From Cannabis sativa (lineage: Eukaryota > Streptophyta > Magnoliopsida > Rosales > Cannabaceae), in NCBI RefSeq assembly GCF_029168945.1, contig NC_083602.1:66236600-66300599 (forward strand): a stretch of 64,000 nt of DNA. The letters are read 5' to 3'. Numbering within the stretch: the stretch's first letter is position 1; every line of letters starts with the position of its first letter. Below, piece after piece: positions 11,950 through 22,666 of the stretch. Under the pieces are notes generated by a model. It saw only the letters and a program-made list of their open reading frames with translations. It was not told where the DNA came from and ran no database searches. The translations under genes were made by a program, and so were the position numbers.

Positions 11950-13290
11950 GACTATTGTTCTAACGGCTATAAACAACTAATTTTTATTCCTAAACTATAT
12001 AAACTCGTTTTCACTCAAAAATTAAGGTTAGTTTAGCTTCTATTCATCATATAACATCATTATAAGTAGGGCTGTACATCGGTCGGTTTGGGCGGTTTAT
12101 CCTATATATTTTCTAACCCAATCTAAAGTTCGGGTTGCTAAAATTTAAGTGCAACCCGCCCAATTTAAAAAAAAAAAATTCTATAAACCGACCAACAGTT
12201 TGGGCGGTTTGGTCGGGTTAACCCGCCCAAACCGACCAAATTTTTTTTTTTTTTTAGTTTTAAAGTCAAAATTAACAAAAATTTTAAAAATAAATTAAAA
12301 ATATCACATTCCACCAAAGTACAATACCATATATATGACTTTAAAACTAATAATTAAGTATATAACTTTATATTATTATATATTTAATCATTTATATTAT
12401 AGATAATAAAAACTAAAAAGTTTTAAAAAAAAAATAAAAGTGTAAAATCGGGTTGGTCGGTTTAATTGGGCGGGTTGGACCTATTTTCAACCCGCCCAAT
12501 TAACAGATTGGGCGGTTTGTAATTTTTTCGGGTTATTTCGGTTTGTAATTTTTATCGGTTTTTTCGGTTCGGTTTGGGCGAGTTATTCGGTTTAGGCGGT
12601 TTACAAATTTTTTTGTACAGCCCTAATTATAAGTGTTCTAAGTTAAAGAATTATTATCTTTTCATAAACACACCAACTACACACCCTTGAGCCAAACTTG
12701 TTCTAATCTTCTCTAGTGTGCTTGCGATTCTCTCTAGGATTTCACATTGTTTTTCATCTTATTAGAGAGAGTTTGGTTTGTATTTCAAAATTATATATTC
12801 ATTGTATTAAAAGGTGGGTTGGCACTGGTAGAAAAACAACTCGGTTGTAGGTGAGGTTGACACCGGTTTCTATAAACAACCGAGAAGAGTGAGATTGGCA
12901 CTTCAACAATCCGGTGAGGTTGATAGTCCTTGGAAGAAAACTATTGTGAGAGGTTTGGGAAAAACCTTGGTGAAAAATTTCCCGGTTGTAAGGGTTAGTC
13001 AAGCCCGTTAACTTGGCTCGATAGTTGAACTCAAAGGTAGGTCCATAGCTTTGAAGACCAAGGACGTAGGTGGCTTAGTTCTACCGAACCTTGTAAAAAA
13101 TTGAGAGTTTGCAATTTCTATCCTTAAACTCTTTACATTTCTAGTTTGTTATTTGTTTAATCTTGTGATTATCTTCGTTATTGCATTAAACTTGAATATT
13201 TGCACGAAATGTCTTTGGGGTTTTTAAATTTTTGAAATTAGCTTACATTTCCAATTCACCCCCCTCTTGGAAACATATCTTGGGCTAACA
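11950..13290 (+). repeat. old Sirevirus LTR fragment, interrupted by a MITE
   Basis: Starts within the region matching about 8207 (ctaacggctataaac) and ends ACATATCTTGGGCTAACA like the LTR at 7501-8963. The first ~700 bp of the LTR are missing and replaced by the gypsy relic. Sequence and indel divergence from 7501-8963 is clear, so it is an older insertion of the same family. A 559-bp MITE sits inside it. Confidence 0.88.
12067..12625. mobile_element. hAT-type MITE with 8-bp target duplication
   Basis: Terminal inverted repeat tagggctgtaca at 12067-12078 pairs with tgtacagcccta at 12614-12625. The flanks carry a perfect 8-bp duplication, attataag (12059-12066 and 12626-12633). An 8-bp duplication is the hAT signature. 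The interior is non-coding and rich in inverted copies of cggtttgggcggtt / aaccgcccaaac, so each end can fold on itself. No transposase; non-autonomous. Confidence 0.92.
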
Positions 13291-14639
13291 ATAAATACTT
13301 ACTTTTTGGGCACAAACCCTAGCAGTCGTTGTCTCTTTTCTAGCATTTAATAAACTTTCATTTGCTCTTTTTTTTTTTTAAAAAAAAAAAAAAAATTCTT
13401 TTTTATATTTTCCTCTTTCCTCTTTCTCTCTCTTTTTGTTAATTTTAAAAATAATAAATTGTCACGTTGTTACTTGGTTGATCCTAAAAAATATACCATT
13501 GCAATTTACTCTTCAATGTGAACATTTCAAGATGCGGTAAACATATATTTTTTTACAATTTTAAAAAAAGATAACTATTCGTTTACTAATATAGTGAATA
13601 ATTAATGTTTTATAATTTTTTTTTTAAAATTTCATTTAACATTCATTCTATAATTTTGTTAATTAAATTGTGTAATATTATACAATAACTTATTAGCTTT
13701 CAAAATAACAAAAATATATATAAAATAATTAATATATAAAAATAGTAGCTTGTTATATTAAATAACAACTCATTAGTTTCAAAAATAATTTTTGAAGTTA
13801 CCTAAATATATTTTAAATTATAAGCTACTATAATATAACTAAAAAATAACTAATTAATTATTAAGATTTATAAAAATAAGATTTAGTGATAACTAAAATG
13901 TACATAAATTTTTTTTACTTAAAAGTAACTAATTGGTCTCTTATCAACCATATTAGTAAAAAAAACTTACTTTCGAGAAAAAAGGAAAATAAAAAAGAAA
14001 TATAGAAAACGTCATGTTTGGCTGACATGGCACATCAATAATATTAGTAACATTATTGTTTTAAATTAAATGTAAAAAATATGAGGAAAATACAAAATTT
14101 ATGGGTTTTTTTTATAGTTTTTTGTTCAAAAAAATATGTTTTCAAAATTTAGAGGTGTTGCCGAATACAGATGTGAACAATGAGTCAAAGTAGCGGCATT
14201 CGTAGGCCCATAAAATATTATTGGGCCGCGTTTCCATTGTCAAAGCATGTTCGCTGCCACGTGCGAATGCTCGTTTAACTGCGTGGGTGGGACACAGTCC
14301 GCATTTTTGGACTCTTTCACCCATTATTTAGACCAGCCCACCCATCCTCTTTCCTACTTTGATGATAATTACTCCTTTTTCATTTGGAATCATTATCACA
14401 TTTTAAATAAACTCAGTTTTCATATTTCACCTTAATTCCTTTTCTTTTCAACTTTGATAAGAAAAATAAAGTAAAATAGAAATAAATAAAAAAAAATTTA
14501 CGATCTTAAGAAATTTGAATCATTTTAAATCTCTATATAATTTCTTCTTTGTCGTTAGGGTCATCACATATATATATATATTGTATTATTGTATTAATTA
14601 TTTTATTTTTAACAAGAATATTTCTTTTTATATGTAAAA
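13291..14639. other. AT-rich intergenic stretch with a possible promoter patch
   Basis: Mostly low-complexity AT sequence with a T/A homopolymer block near 13370-13396. From about 14195 to 14340 composition changes: tgggccg, a G-box-like ccacgtgcg near 14257 and aggcccataaaa occur close together, as in plant proximal promoters. No recognisable gene follows other than the RNase H relic, so this may be its old promoter. Confidence 0.4.
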
Positions 14640-14772
14640 TTAGTGTAGACGTCCCTGCTCCTGCTCCATGGAAACCGCCGATTGATGGTAGTTTTAAATT
14701 AAATGTTGATGCCGTTGTAGACGTCAGCAACAATGTGCTGAGCATTGGTGCTTTAATTCGTGACTCAAATGG

Positions 14773-15512
14773 TGTTAGAGAGTCCCACATTGCTAATGTG
14801 TGGAAAGAAAATAGAATATATAAGAGGAATGAGCTACTCCTCGCATTGCCAATTGGTTTTGGGATGGAACCTCATTCACTTTATTCACAAATTCTAACAT
14901 GGTATCAGAGTAAAACAAAAAAAAAAACTCTAGCGACTATTCAACCCCAAAAAATAAACCGATCGAAGTAGAGCCAAAAAAAAAAGAGCCACCAAAAATC
15001 CAAAAAAAAAAATTTGATCCAAGAGCCAAAGTCAAAAAACGCCACTCGTGATTCGGGGATAGTGAGCCAAAAATAAAAAAGAGCCACCAAAAATCCAAAA
15101 AATACCGATCCGAAAAGTAGAGCAAAAAGAGCCACTTGTGATCAGGGATAGTGAGCCAAAAAAGAGCCGCTTATGATCGAGTTGTCCAAGATGGTGAGCA
15201 AATAAAATAGCTACCATCTTGAGGGGGGATGTTAGAGAGTCCCACATTGCTAATGTAATACCGATCCGAAAAGTAGAGCAAAAAGAGCCACTTGTGATCA
15301 GGGATAGTGAGCCAAAAAAGAGCCGCTTATGATCGAGTTGTCCAAGATGGTGAGCAAATAAAATAGCTACCATCTTGAGGGGGGATGTTAGAGAGTCCCA
15401 CATTGCTAATGTGTAGAAAGAAAATAGAATATATAAGAGGAATGGGCTACTCCTCCCATTGCCAATTGGTTTTGGGATGGAACCTCATTCACCTTATTCA
15501 CAAATTCTAACA
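14773..15512 (+). mobile_element. TRIM (miniature LTR retrotransposon), complete
   Basis: Two 127-bp LTRs (14773-14899 and 15386-15512) start TGTTAGAGAGTCCCACATTG and end AATTCTAACA. The first is followed immediately by tggtatcagagt (14900-14911), the initiator-tRNA-Met primer binding site. The second is preceded by a purine tract (gagggggga). The target duplication aatgg is perfect (14768-14772 and 15513-15517). The interior is non-coding, with repeated gagcca-type units, and holds a 156-bp direct duplication. It must be mobilised by another element's proteins. Confidence 0.95.
15101..15412 (+). repeat. 156-bp tandem duplication inside the TRIM
   Basis: Bases 15101-15256 recur as 15257-15412. 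Each unit runs from aataccgatccg through the purine tract into the first bases of the 3' LTR (tgttagagagtcccacattg), so the element holds an extra partial LTR start at about 15230-15256. By eye the units differ only at the very end. Confidence 0.85.
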
Positions 15513-16102
15513 AATGGTCTTGTTAAGGCTGCTCTTTCACTGCCAGCTATTGGGAATTTTTCCTCCCATGAAATGGAGGCTAAAGCGCTTTTTCATATCC
15601 TTAATTGGACATTACAACACGATCTCCCATTTTTCCTCCCAGTTTCAAGCGTACAGCTAATATGGCTGCTCATGACTTAGCTAAGTTTGCTTTAAAGGTG
15701 GATGAGACTTGTTATTGGTTGGAGACTATCCCTCCACCTATTTACTCCGTTATTGTAAATGACTTTTTTAATTTATAATAACAAGTATTTTCCCTAAAAA
15801 ATATATATATCTTTATATATTAAAAGTGCCTATCTAACGGCAATTCTTGGTTTAACGATTCTTGGTTTAACGATTCTTTTTGGGTTATCTATTTATTTTA
15901 ACAGAATATACCATTTTTTAACAGAATATCCATAATTAATTTTATTAAAAAAATAAAAAATATAAATATTCTTTTCAATCGTTAATTGAAAAGATAAAAA
16001 ATAATATATAATTTAGCTACAACCTAAAATTATGGAAAGTAGTTAAGTACAATCGATATCTTCTCCTTAGATTAATTCTCTCTCAGTTTATTTTAAAAAA
16101 AA

Positions 16103-16597
16103 ATCTCGAAGGCCGTCGTGTACGATCAACAAGGTCCTCCCGATGTCGTTACAAGGTACGATCCTCAGTCTCAGTTACTTAATTAGGGTTCAGGAACTTC
16201 TAATCTTTGAATTTGGAAGAAAATTAAGGGCTTAATAATGGTTCTTCTTGTTGGAAGAATTGTAGAATTGCCGCCTGTAGAAGTGAAAGAGAACGATGTT
16301 TGTGTTAGGATGATAGCTGCGCCTATCAACCCATCTGATATTAATCGAATTGAAGGTTTTAAGCTTTGGCTATGGAACCTTTTAAGCTTTTGTAAAACCT
16401 TATAGATACTCATCTCTATGGGGGCTCAACTGATGAGTTTTTTTTTTTATACTTAACCATTATAGGGGTATATCCTGTGAGGCCGCAAGTTCCAGCTATC
16501 GGAGGATATGAAGGTGTTGGAGAGGTGTACTCGGTTGGTTCTGCAGTGAAGGGTCTCTCACCTGGCGATTTGGTCATTCCATCCCCCCCTTCCTTCG
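16103..16597 (+). pseudogene. captured exons of mitochondrial trans-2-enoyl reductase (MECR-like)
   Basis: Three exons with usable GT-AG borders: about 16103-16155 (KAVVYDQQGPPDVVTR), 16258-16355 (VELPPVEVKENDVCVRMI, NPSDINRIEG) and 16466-16597 (VYPVRPQVPAIGGYEGVGEV, SPGDLVIPSPPS). The protein is the N-terminal GroES-like part of the mitochondrial enoyl-[ACP]/enoyl-CoA reductase family, which makes the last reduction of mitochondrial fatty acid synthesis. The NADPH-binding Rossmann part and all later exons are absent, so no enzyme can be made. Introns are kept, so the capture was of genomic DNA. No stop occurs within the three exons. Confidence 0.88.
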
Positions 16598-16864
16598 GTA
16601 CATTTTCATTTTCCTTGTTTATAGTTCAAAGTTCAACCTTTTATGCATTGTTTTTTTTTTCAAAATTGTGTTGAGAAAAGTATTCTGTATTTATGTAATG
16701 TAATCTTCGATTTTACAGATTATAACAAATGGCCATGTACAGTTTTATATGTTAGTTCCTTTACTTAGTTCAATGACCAGTGATGATTATAGCTTGTGGT
16801 ATTGTTTCTTGGCAAGAGTATTTTCTTTTTTCATTTTCTGTTTGGGGAGAGAAGTAAAAAAAAT

Positions 16865-16996
16865 ATGAGTAGTTGTGGAAGAAGTGGTGCTATAAGACAG
16901 TATATAAGATCGAAGGTGCCTTGTCTGAGATGGACTCCTGAGCTTCATCACTCTTTTGTTCATGCAATTGAAAGACTTGGTGGCCATAAAAGTTAG

Positions 16997-17028
<32 letters not shown>

Positions 17029-17362
17029 CTATAATATACAAGATATTTATCATTTAATTATTGTTTGATTATATTCTAATTAATTTTAATTTGTGTAGAG
17101 GCTACACCTAAGCTTGTTCTTCAATTAATGGATGTTAAAGAACTCACCATTTCACATGTCAAAAGCCATCTCCAGGTTCATTCATTTCTTTTTTAATTTT
17201 CCTAAAAATATTTAATTATTATAATTTATTTTTCTTTTTGGCATATTTTACTCTTTTTGTCTTTGTTGGCTTTCTTTAATCATATTTTTGTTTTTGGGGT
17301 TTTTCTTCTTTTGTTTAAATTAGATGTATAGAAGCATAAGAGGAGATCTGGTTAAACAATAA
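16865..17362 (+). pseudogene. captured GARP/G2-like transcription factor fragment, still spliceable
   Basis: Exons 16865-16991, 17099-17175 and 17324-17362 have GT-AG borders and join into one 80-codon frame from ATG to TAA. Motifs: SKVPCLRWTPELHHSFVHAI (start of the Myb-like helix-turn-helix), ATPKLVLQLMDVK, then SHVKSHLQMYRSIRGDL, the signature of the GARP/G2-like family (KANADI and relatives). The 77-bp middle exon is the usual size in this family. The domain looks nearly complete, but normal members are several hundred residues long, so regulatory and dimerisation regions are missing. A small DNA-binding-only product is possible if transcribed. I label it a pseudogene because it is a transposon-borne fragment, but it is not visibly disabled. 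Confidence 0.85.
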
Positions 17363-17910
17363 TTTTTTTATAAAGACCTAGAGAGCTATATGATACATAT
17401 ATCTATATATATAGACTGGATATACCTATTATATAAATGTACTTTCCATTAAAGTGCTTCTACAAAGCTTAAAATTAGATCGTATGACCTTTCCCATCTT
17501 TGCATATATAAACTTGGCTTCATTTATTTATTATTGGTTCATTTTTAAAATAATATTTACACTGTGCCAAAATTGGGTGAGAGAAAAAGATCAATATCTC
17601 TATTCAAATCTTCTAATATTAGCATTATCATGATGAAAATTATATCCTCAGTCACATTATTTTTATTATTTATTAATTTCTTAAATGTTTTTTTTTCTTC
17701 TATTTTTATTACCAAATTTTGTATTATTTTTAATTGTTTTTTTTTTTTGTTTTGTTTTGGGGTATATATTCTTGACGTAGTTCCATATGTTTGTGCACAA
17801 GATTGCCACTTTTGAAAAGGCTGCATGTTTTCAGGTTTGTTATTAGTTATGTTGGTGTTTTCTTGCAGTGCATTTTCAATATGGCATCCTCATTTTTGTT
17901 GGATTTGCAG

Positions 17911-18193
17911 GCATTGATTCAGTTCAGTGATGCGGAGATTGCATCTTCCGGAAGGAATGCCTTGGATGGAAGGAGCAGAGGTATGCTCTGTAACATACCT
18001 TTCTTATTATGGAATTTATTGATATTAAGGAGCTGTTTGAATTTGACATTACTGCGTATCCATTAACTTACGCATCATATTGGTATTTTATTTTAGGTAT
18101 CTCCTTTCAGATCATGTTGGTTCATGCCACTTACGCATTTCATAATCTTGCCCACACTGATCTAAATATAAAATTCCAGTCTCATCGTAGCAG
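17911..18193 (+). pseudogene. third captured gene fragment, two exons, unrecognised
   Basis: Exon 17911-17980 (ALIQFSDAEIASSGRNALDG) is preceded by ttgcag and followed by gtatgc. Exon 18097-18193 (MLVHATYAFHNLAHTDLNIK, ending HRSR) is preceded by ttttag and followed by gtaaga. The phases match across the intron and neither exon has a stop, which supports real exons. I do not recognise the protein family. The following ~1 kb to the Helitron end may be its intron or unrelated filler. Confidence 0.55.
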
Positions 18194-19178
18194 GTAAGAC
18201 TGCAACAAGAAGATCTCTTCTCTCTTCTTCATCTTTTGTGTCTAAAATAGTGATTCTTTTATCTCCTTTTGTATTTGTTTGTTAGCGGTTTTGGGTTTTG
18301 AGATGCTTCTAATTGATGTGTACTTTTTGTCATCTATGGTGTTTAGTGAAGCCTGCTAGCCAGAACACAGATGTGTTGCAATTTAGTAATTTCCTTGATC
18401 TTCTAATTGTAGTTTAAATTTAAAGCGTTCTCTATCAACTTGGCATTATATTCTAGAAACTTTAATGTCATTCTCTTTTTGACCATAGTTTGTGCAGTCT
18501 TGTTGCTCATATATCTCCTTTTTTGACTGATGATTTTATATTTTTAAGTTCACAATAGACAATAAGATTGAGTTGTAAACTTATGCACACATTTATACGT
18601 TCTTTTCTGCCCCTGCCTTAGTTTCTTCCGTTTTGGATTGCTGCATTTGTTGTTAGGTGACACTACCTAGAATTTTCAAGAGAATGTGTAGTCTAATGCA
18701 AAATTTGAATACTACCTAGAGACTTTTCCAATTCTTATCCCTAATCAGTTGTATGTAGATCCAAAACGAATGATGAGTTCAAAGTACAATCAATTCACCA
18801 TTCAGGCAGCTGAACTAATGGAAGATTAGGAAGAAGTTTCACTATACTCTTTTTAGTTTTTCTAATAATATTCCATATATTAAGACTTGTTTTAATAATT
18901 TTTTTTTTTCTATTTTAAGATTGCACATTTTCTTTAATTTTTGTTACATAATGTTTGGTTTAAGTTTTGCAAAATTTATATCTTGTTCCTCTAAATTTTC
19001 TATAAGTAAATAATAAATATTATTTTGTTATAACTTATATATACCCAATTATATTTTACAAACTAAATATAATAGCACAAATATTACTTTAATAACACAA
19101 ATCATTTGCATAATCATACCTTTAGTTACAAAAATTTAAATAAAAATAAAGAACTAAACTTAACTAAAACGGATATTT

Positions 19179-19207
19179 ACGTGCCTCGGCACGTAACTTC
19201 TAACTAG
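19179..19207 (+). terminator. Helitron 3' hairpin and CTAG end
   Basis: A perfect 7-bp stem with a 2-base loop (acgtgcc-tc-ggcacgt), then aacttctaa and CTAG. In Helitrons this hairpin acts as the rolling-circle transposition terminator, not a transcription terminator. Confidence 0.85.
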
Positions 19208-19924
19208 TATTTATATAACTGTAATAACATAATAATACTATGTTTAACTATTAGATACAAATGAATCATTTTAAAAATATGACATTTGTCGGAGATAATA
19301 CATAAGAGAGTTTCCTTCTTTTATTAATTAAAGAAAGTTAAGAATAAGATCCCACTACTATTTTCAAAATTTGATTAATGCTGTCATTTCTAAATTACAT
19401 ATTATATTTAACACTGCTAATCTATTTTCAAATATGTAATACTATATATACTTATATTTGTACATTTGGAAATTATCCAGCTTGTAATAATACTTTTAAG
19501 TACATCTTTTACATTTTAATTTGTATAATTTTTCCTTAAAAAAAAAATCTTATAATTTTAAATATTAACGTGAGTGTGTAAATTGAGTAACTCACATTTT
19601 ATGTTTATGTATTTTAATAGGTTATTGTTACCCTATATTATTTGAATGTATACTTAGTTATATTTTTAATTTATATGTGTTTTTTATGTATCTTTTAAAA
19701 TTTTGTAAATTATTAAAAGAAAATTATTTATTAATTTTTTTAAAACATATTTAATGTTTTAAGTTTTGAAGAAAATAACTATAAAGTTTAAAATATTAAA
19801 ATTGAACAAACTCCTAATATTTAAAATAAAAGTAAAAAAAATAATAATACTACATATTAATATTTATATATATTTAAATTAATTTAAAATAAATAATATT
19901 TATATTTATATATTTATAAAACTA
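19208..19924. other. AT-rich intergenic, nothing recognised
   Basis: Very AT-rich sequence without an ORF, terminal repeat or array that I can support. Confidence 0.5.
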
Positions 19925-20028
19925 ACCTTAGTAATACTATTAAATTTAACAGAATATATATATTTTTTTTTAAAATATATTCTGTTAAACCAACAAAAAT
20001 AATTAGATAGTCTATGTATAAATAAAGA
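19925..20028 (-). mobile_element. Helitron-like 5' end in reverse orientation
   Basis: On the minus strand from 20028 the sequence TCTTTATTTATACATAGACT, then TATCTAATT and TTGGTTTAACAGAATAT, parallels the start of the Helitron at 15810 (TCTTTATATATT, TATCTAACGG, TTGGTTTAAC, ttaacagaatat). It is preceded by A on that strand, as expected. No matching 3' hairpin end was found to its left, so it is probably a truncated second copy. Confidence 0.55.
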
Positions 20029-21430
20029 TGTCCAATATAAACTTTTGGTGAGAGATATCTTCACTTTTTTTTTTGAACAATTCTAAAAATAATGTAATAC
20101 TTGGAATATCTTTATATTTTAATTTGTATAATTATAATTAATAACGTACATATATAGTGTATACACTGAGACATTACATAGTGTTATTCCCCATTTTATG
20201 CTCATGGTTTTCACTACAAGAATTTTGGTTATTAGCAGCGGAGCAAATTCGCCGCTACTAATAGGATTAATGTCAGCAGACTTTTGCTATTAAATGTTAT
20301 TTATTTATTTTTTTCTGTATGAAAATGTATTAACGGCGGACCCATGTGCTATTAGCGGCGGGAGTCCGCCGCTAATACTAGAATAGAAAAAGTGCGGGAA
20401 ATTTTCCACTCAAATATTTTCAAAACTTTTAAGCAACGGACTTTTTTTATGTTTCCGCCGCTAATAATAAAAAATCTGACAATTTTATTATTAACGGCGG
20501 AATCCTATTATTACCAGCAGAATAGTCCGCCGCTAATAATATCGTATAGAAAAAATGCTATCAGATTCATTTATACCTATGCTTCCTTCATTTTCTTTCT
20601 CTTCTCTCTCAAACATTCCTCCTCTACACCCACCTTCCTCAGCCCTTCCCCGCCTCCCTCCGCCCACCTAAACCCCTCTGCCCGGAGCAACACCACCACC
20701 CTTAACGATCTACCACAAGTGCAAGTTTTTTTAGCAGTAAGTTTTCTATTTTAACATTTATTATTTATATATATATAAATATATCTTTAATTCTATAAAT
20801 ATTTTTCTAATTTTTTTCTAATATTGTTAAGGTCTCTACTATCTTAACCACTATTGGCTAAAACCAAAAGTGCATGACCGATGCATATTTTTTGGTAGGT
20901 CAGTTTTTTCATCTCTTTTTTTTTTCCTTACAATTTATAATTTTTTGTTAATAAAATAGTTATATATTTGATTATTTTTAGTGTGAATGTTTAAAATATA
21001 TATTTTTTGGTTAAGTGTGTGTATGTATATATGTACGACTAAAAAATCTTAAAAAGTTAATATTTTTCTATATTATATTTTTAGTATATATGTGTATGCA
21101 TTCATTTATATGATTATATAGATGTAATATATAATAATAATCGTAATTCTTTATGTATTTATTATTTGATAATAATTTTGTGTTTTTTCAAATTTAGGAG
21201 AATTTTTTTTTTTTGGATATTTTGCACCTTATTGGATCAGTAGTATTCACAAATTTATATTTGTAAAATTATGTTTTTAACAATATAAGATTTTCTTTTC
21301 TCAATCTAACAAATCTGATTTAGGTATATAATTTTTGAAATTTGAAAAATAATAATTTAGTAATGTAATTTGTTAGTAATGAAATTATTAAAAATTTAAA
21401 ATGTGATGTGTTTGTACATTGTTTTTGTTG

Positions 21431-22666
21431 AATAAAGATCTTCTGTCTCAAAACTCTCTGTCCCTCTTGTCAAATGACGACACGTATCAATTATTTTAAA
21501 AACTCACGTGATGATTAAAAATAACCTTTTGGTTAACCACCACTGTTTGAGGCTCCGTTAATTTTACTTAAGTAATACAACACTGTGTTAGACTAATGGT
21601 TATTTAAGTTAAAAATTCTTTTTGTTTCTATGTTTTTAATAAATTAACATATTATTGATGGGAAAAATAATATAAATATTAATTTTCTTTCCTGTAGAAA
21701 AAAAAAGGTTACATCGACTGGTATTGACTGGTATTACAGTCTGCACTGTAGTATTCAAGTCAACCAAAAAACTTTTATTTATACATTCCTCTAATTTATG
21801 TCAATTCACAATCTCAAATTACTATATTAGTTTATTAAAAATATACTGAAAATAGTGAAATATAAATGATTTGACAAATTGAGTTTTTAAAATAATATTC
21901 TTTTTTAAAATAATTTAATTGATTATGTATCAGAGAATAAATTTATTATTTTATAATTTTTCTAGGGGTATTAATTATTTTTTAATAAAGAAATATTTGT
22001 ATTAATTTAATAAGATTGATTAATGATTGTTTCAAAAAGAATTTTTAAATTTTAGTATTAGGCTATGTTTGGTAGGAATGAGAAAGAGTAGGATGGATGG
22101 AGAGTGTAGAAAGGATGGAGAGTAGGAGGGATGGAGAGGATATTTGTTCTCCTTTGTGTTGTTTGGTGTTAAGAGTATATGGGGAAGGATGGAGAGTAAA
22201 ATAAATATTAAAATTACTATTTTATCATTTTTAATATAATTATATATTATTTTTTTTCAAGGGTAGAAAAGAAATTTTGTATCATTTTTTGTCTTTTTCT
22301 TGAATTCCCCCATGTTGAGAGGGATTAAAAATAATGTGTTTGGAGAGAGACCCTCTCCTTCCATCTCTCCTCTTCCTTCTTCTCTCCCTCTTGCCAAACA
22401 AGAGGATTTTCCAATCCCTCCATCCCTCTCCCTCCACCCCTCCCCCTCCCTCCTTCTCTCCCCTCTACCAAACATAGTGTTAAATTTAATGTTTGAAATA
22501 ATAAATTGTTGAATCGGTAAAGTAAAAAATAACAGAGTGTAGATGTGGTTAATCAATGTTTTGTCTTTCAATCATCACGTGAGTTTATAATAAAATTGAT
22601 ACGTGTCCTCAATTAATAAGAGGGACAGAGAGGAGACAGAGAGTTTTGAGACAGAAGATTTTTATT
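21431..22666. mobile_element. long-TIR (Mutator-like) non-autonomous element
   Basis: The left arm from 21431 (atcttctgtctcaaaactct, then ctgtccctctt, gacacgtatcaat, ctcacgtgatgatt) recurs inverted at the right from about 22666 back to about 22500. This gives inverted repeats of roughly 150-170 bp with moderate divergence. Long TIRs without a transposase suggest a Mutator-like element. I could not find a clean 9-bp target duplication, so the superfamily is inferred. It sits inside the CACTA element and holds a MITE. Confidence 0.7.
22061..22479. mobile_element. PIF/Harbinger (Tourist-like) MITE
   Basis: Inverted ends ggctatgtttggtag (22061 on) and ctaccaaacatagtg (to 22479) match over 13 bases. 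The flanks carry the TTA target duplication typical of PIF/Harbinger (22058-22060, 22480-22482). The interior is a purine-rich stretch (ggatggagag) on the left and its pyrimidine complement on the right. Non-coding. Confidence 0.85.

Larger units (their letters stand above)
14640..15778 (+). pseudogene. RNase H-like (RVT_3) relic, split by a TRIM
   Basis: Bases about 14642-14772 encode PWKPPIDGSFKLNVDAVV and IGALIRDSNG, the start of the plant RNase H-like fold (PF13456) found in LINE tails and domesticated copies. After the TRIM the same frame continues ([24 protein letters not shown]), carrying the conserved glutamate segment. The middle of the domain, including the expected D region, is missing after about 15637. 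The tail reappears in another frame ([15 protein letters not shown]) and stops at 15776-15778. So it is both interrupted and internally deleted. No reverse transcriptase lies upstream. Confidence 0.8.
15810..19207 (+). mobile_element. Helitron carrying host-gene fragments
   Basis: The 5' end is TCTTTATATATTAAAAGTGC after an A. The 3' end is a perfect hairpin acgtgcc-tc-ggcacgt (19179-19194), then 13 bases ending CTAG (19204-19207), followed by T. TC start, hairpin 10-13 bp before CTRR, and A/T insertion site are the Helitron hallmarks. There is no Rep/helicase, so it is non-autonomous. Between the ends lie exon-intron fragments of MECR, a GARP factor and a third gene, all in the plus orientation. 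The 5' boundary is less certain than the 3' one because it rests on a short AT-rich motif. Confidence 0.8.

Noticed and set aside
17564..17826. Two overlapping frames of 83-89 codons inside the Helitron
   Set aside because: AT-rich and low complexity on opposite strands; they lie in intron-like filler between captured exons.
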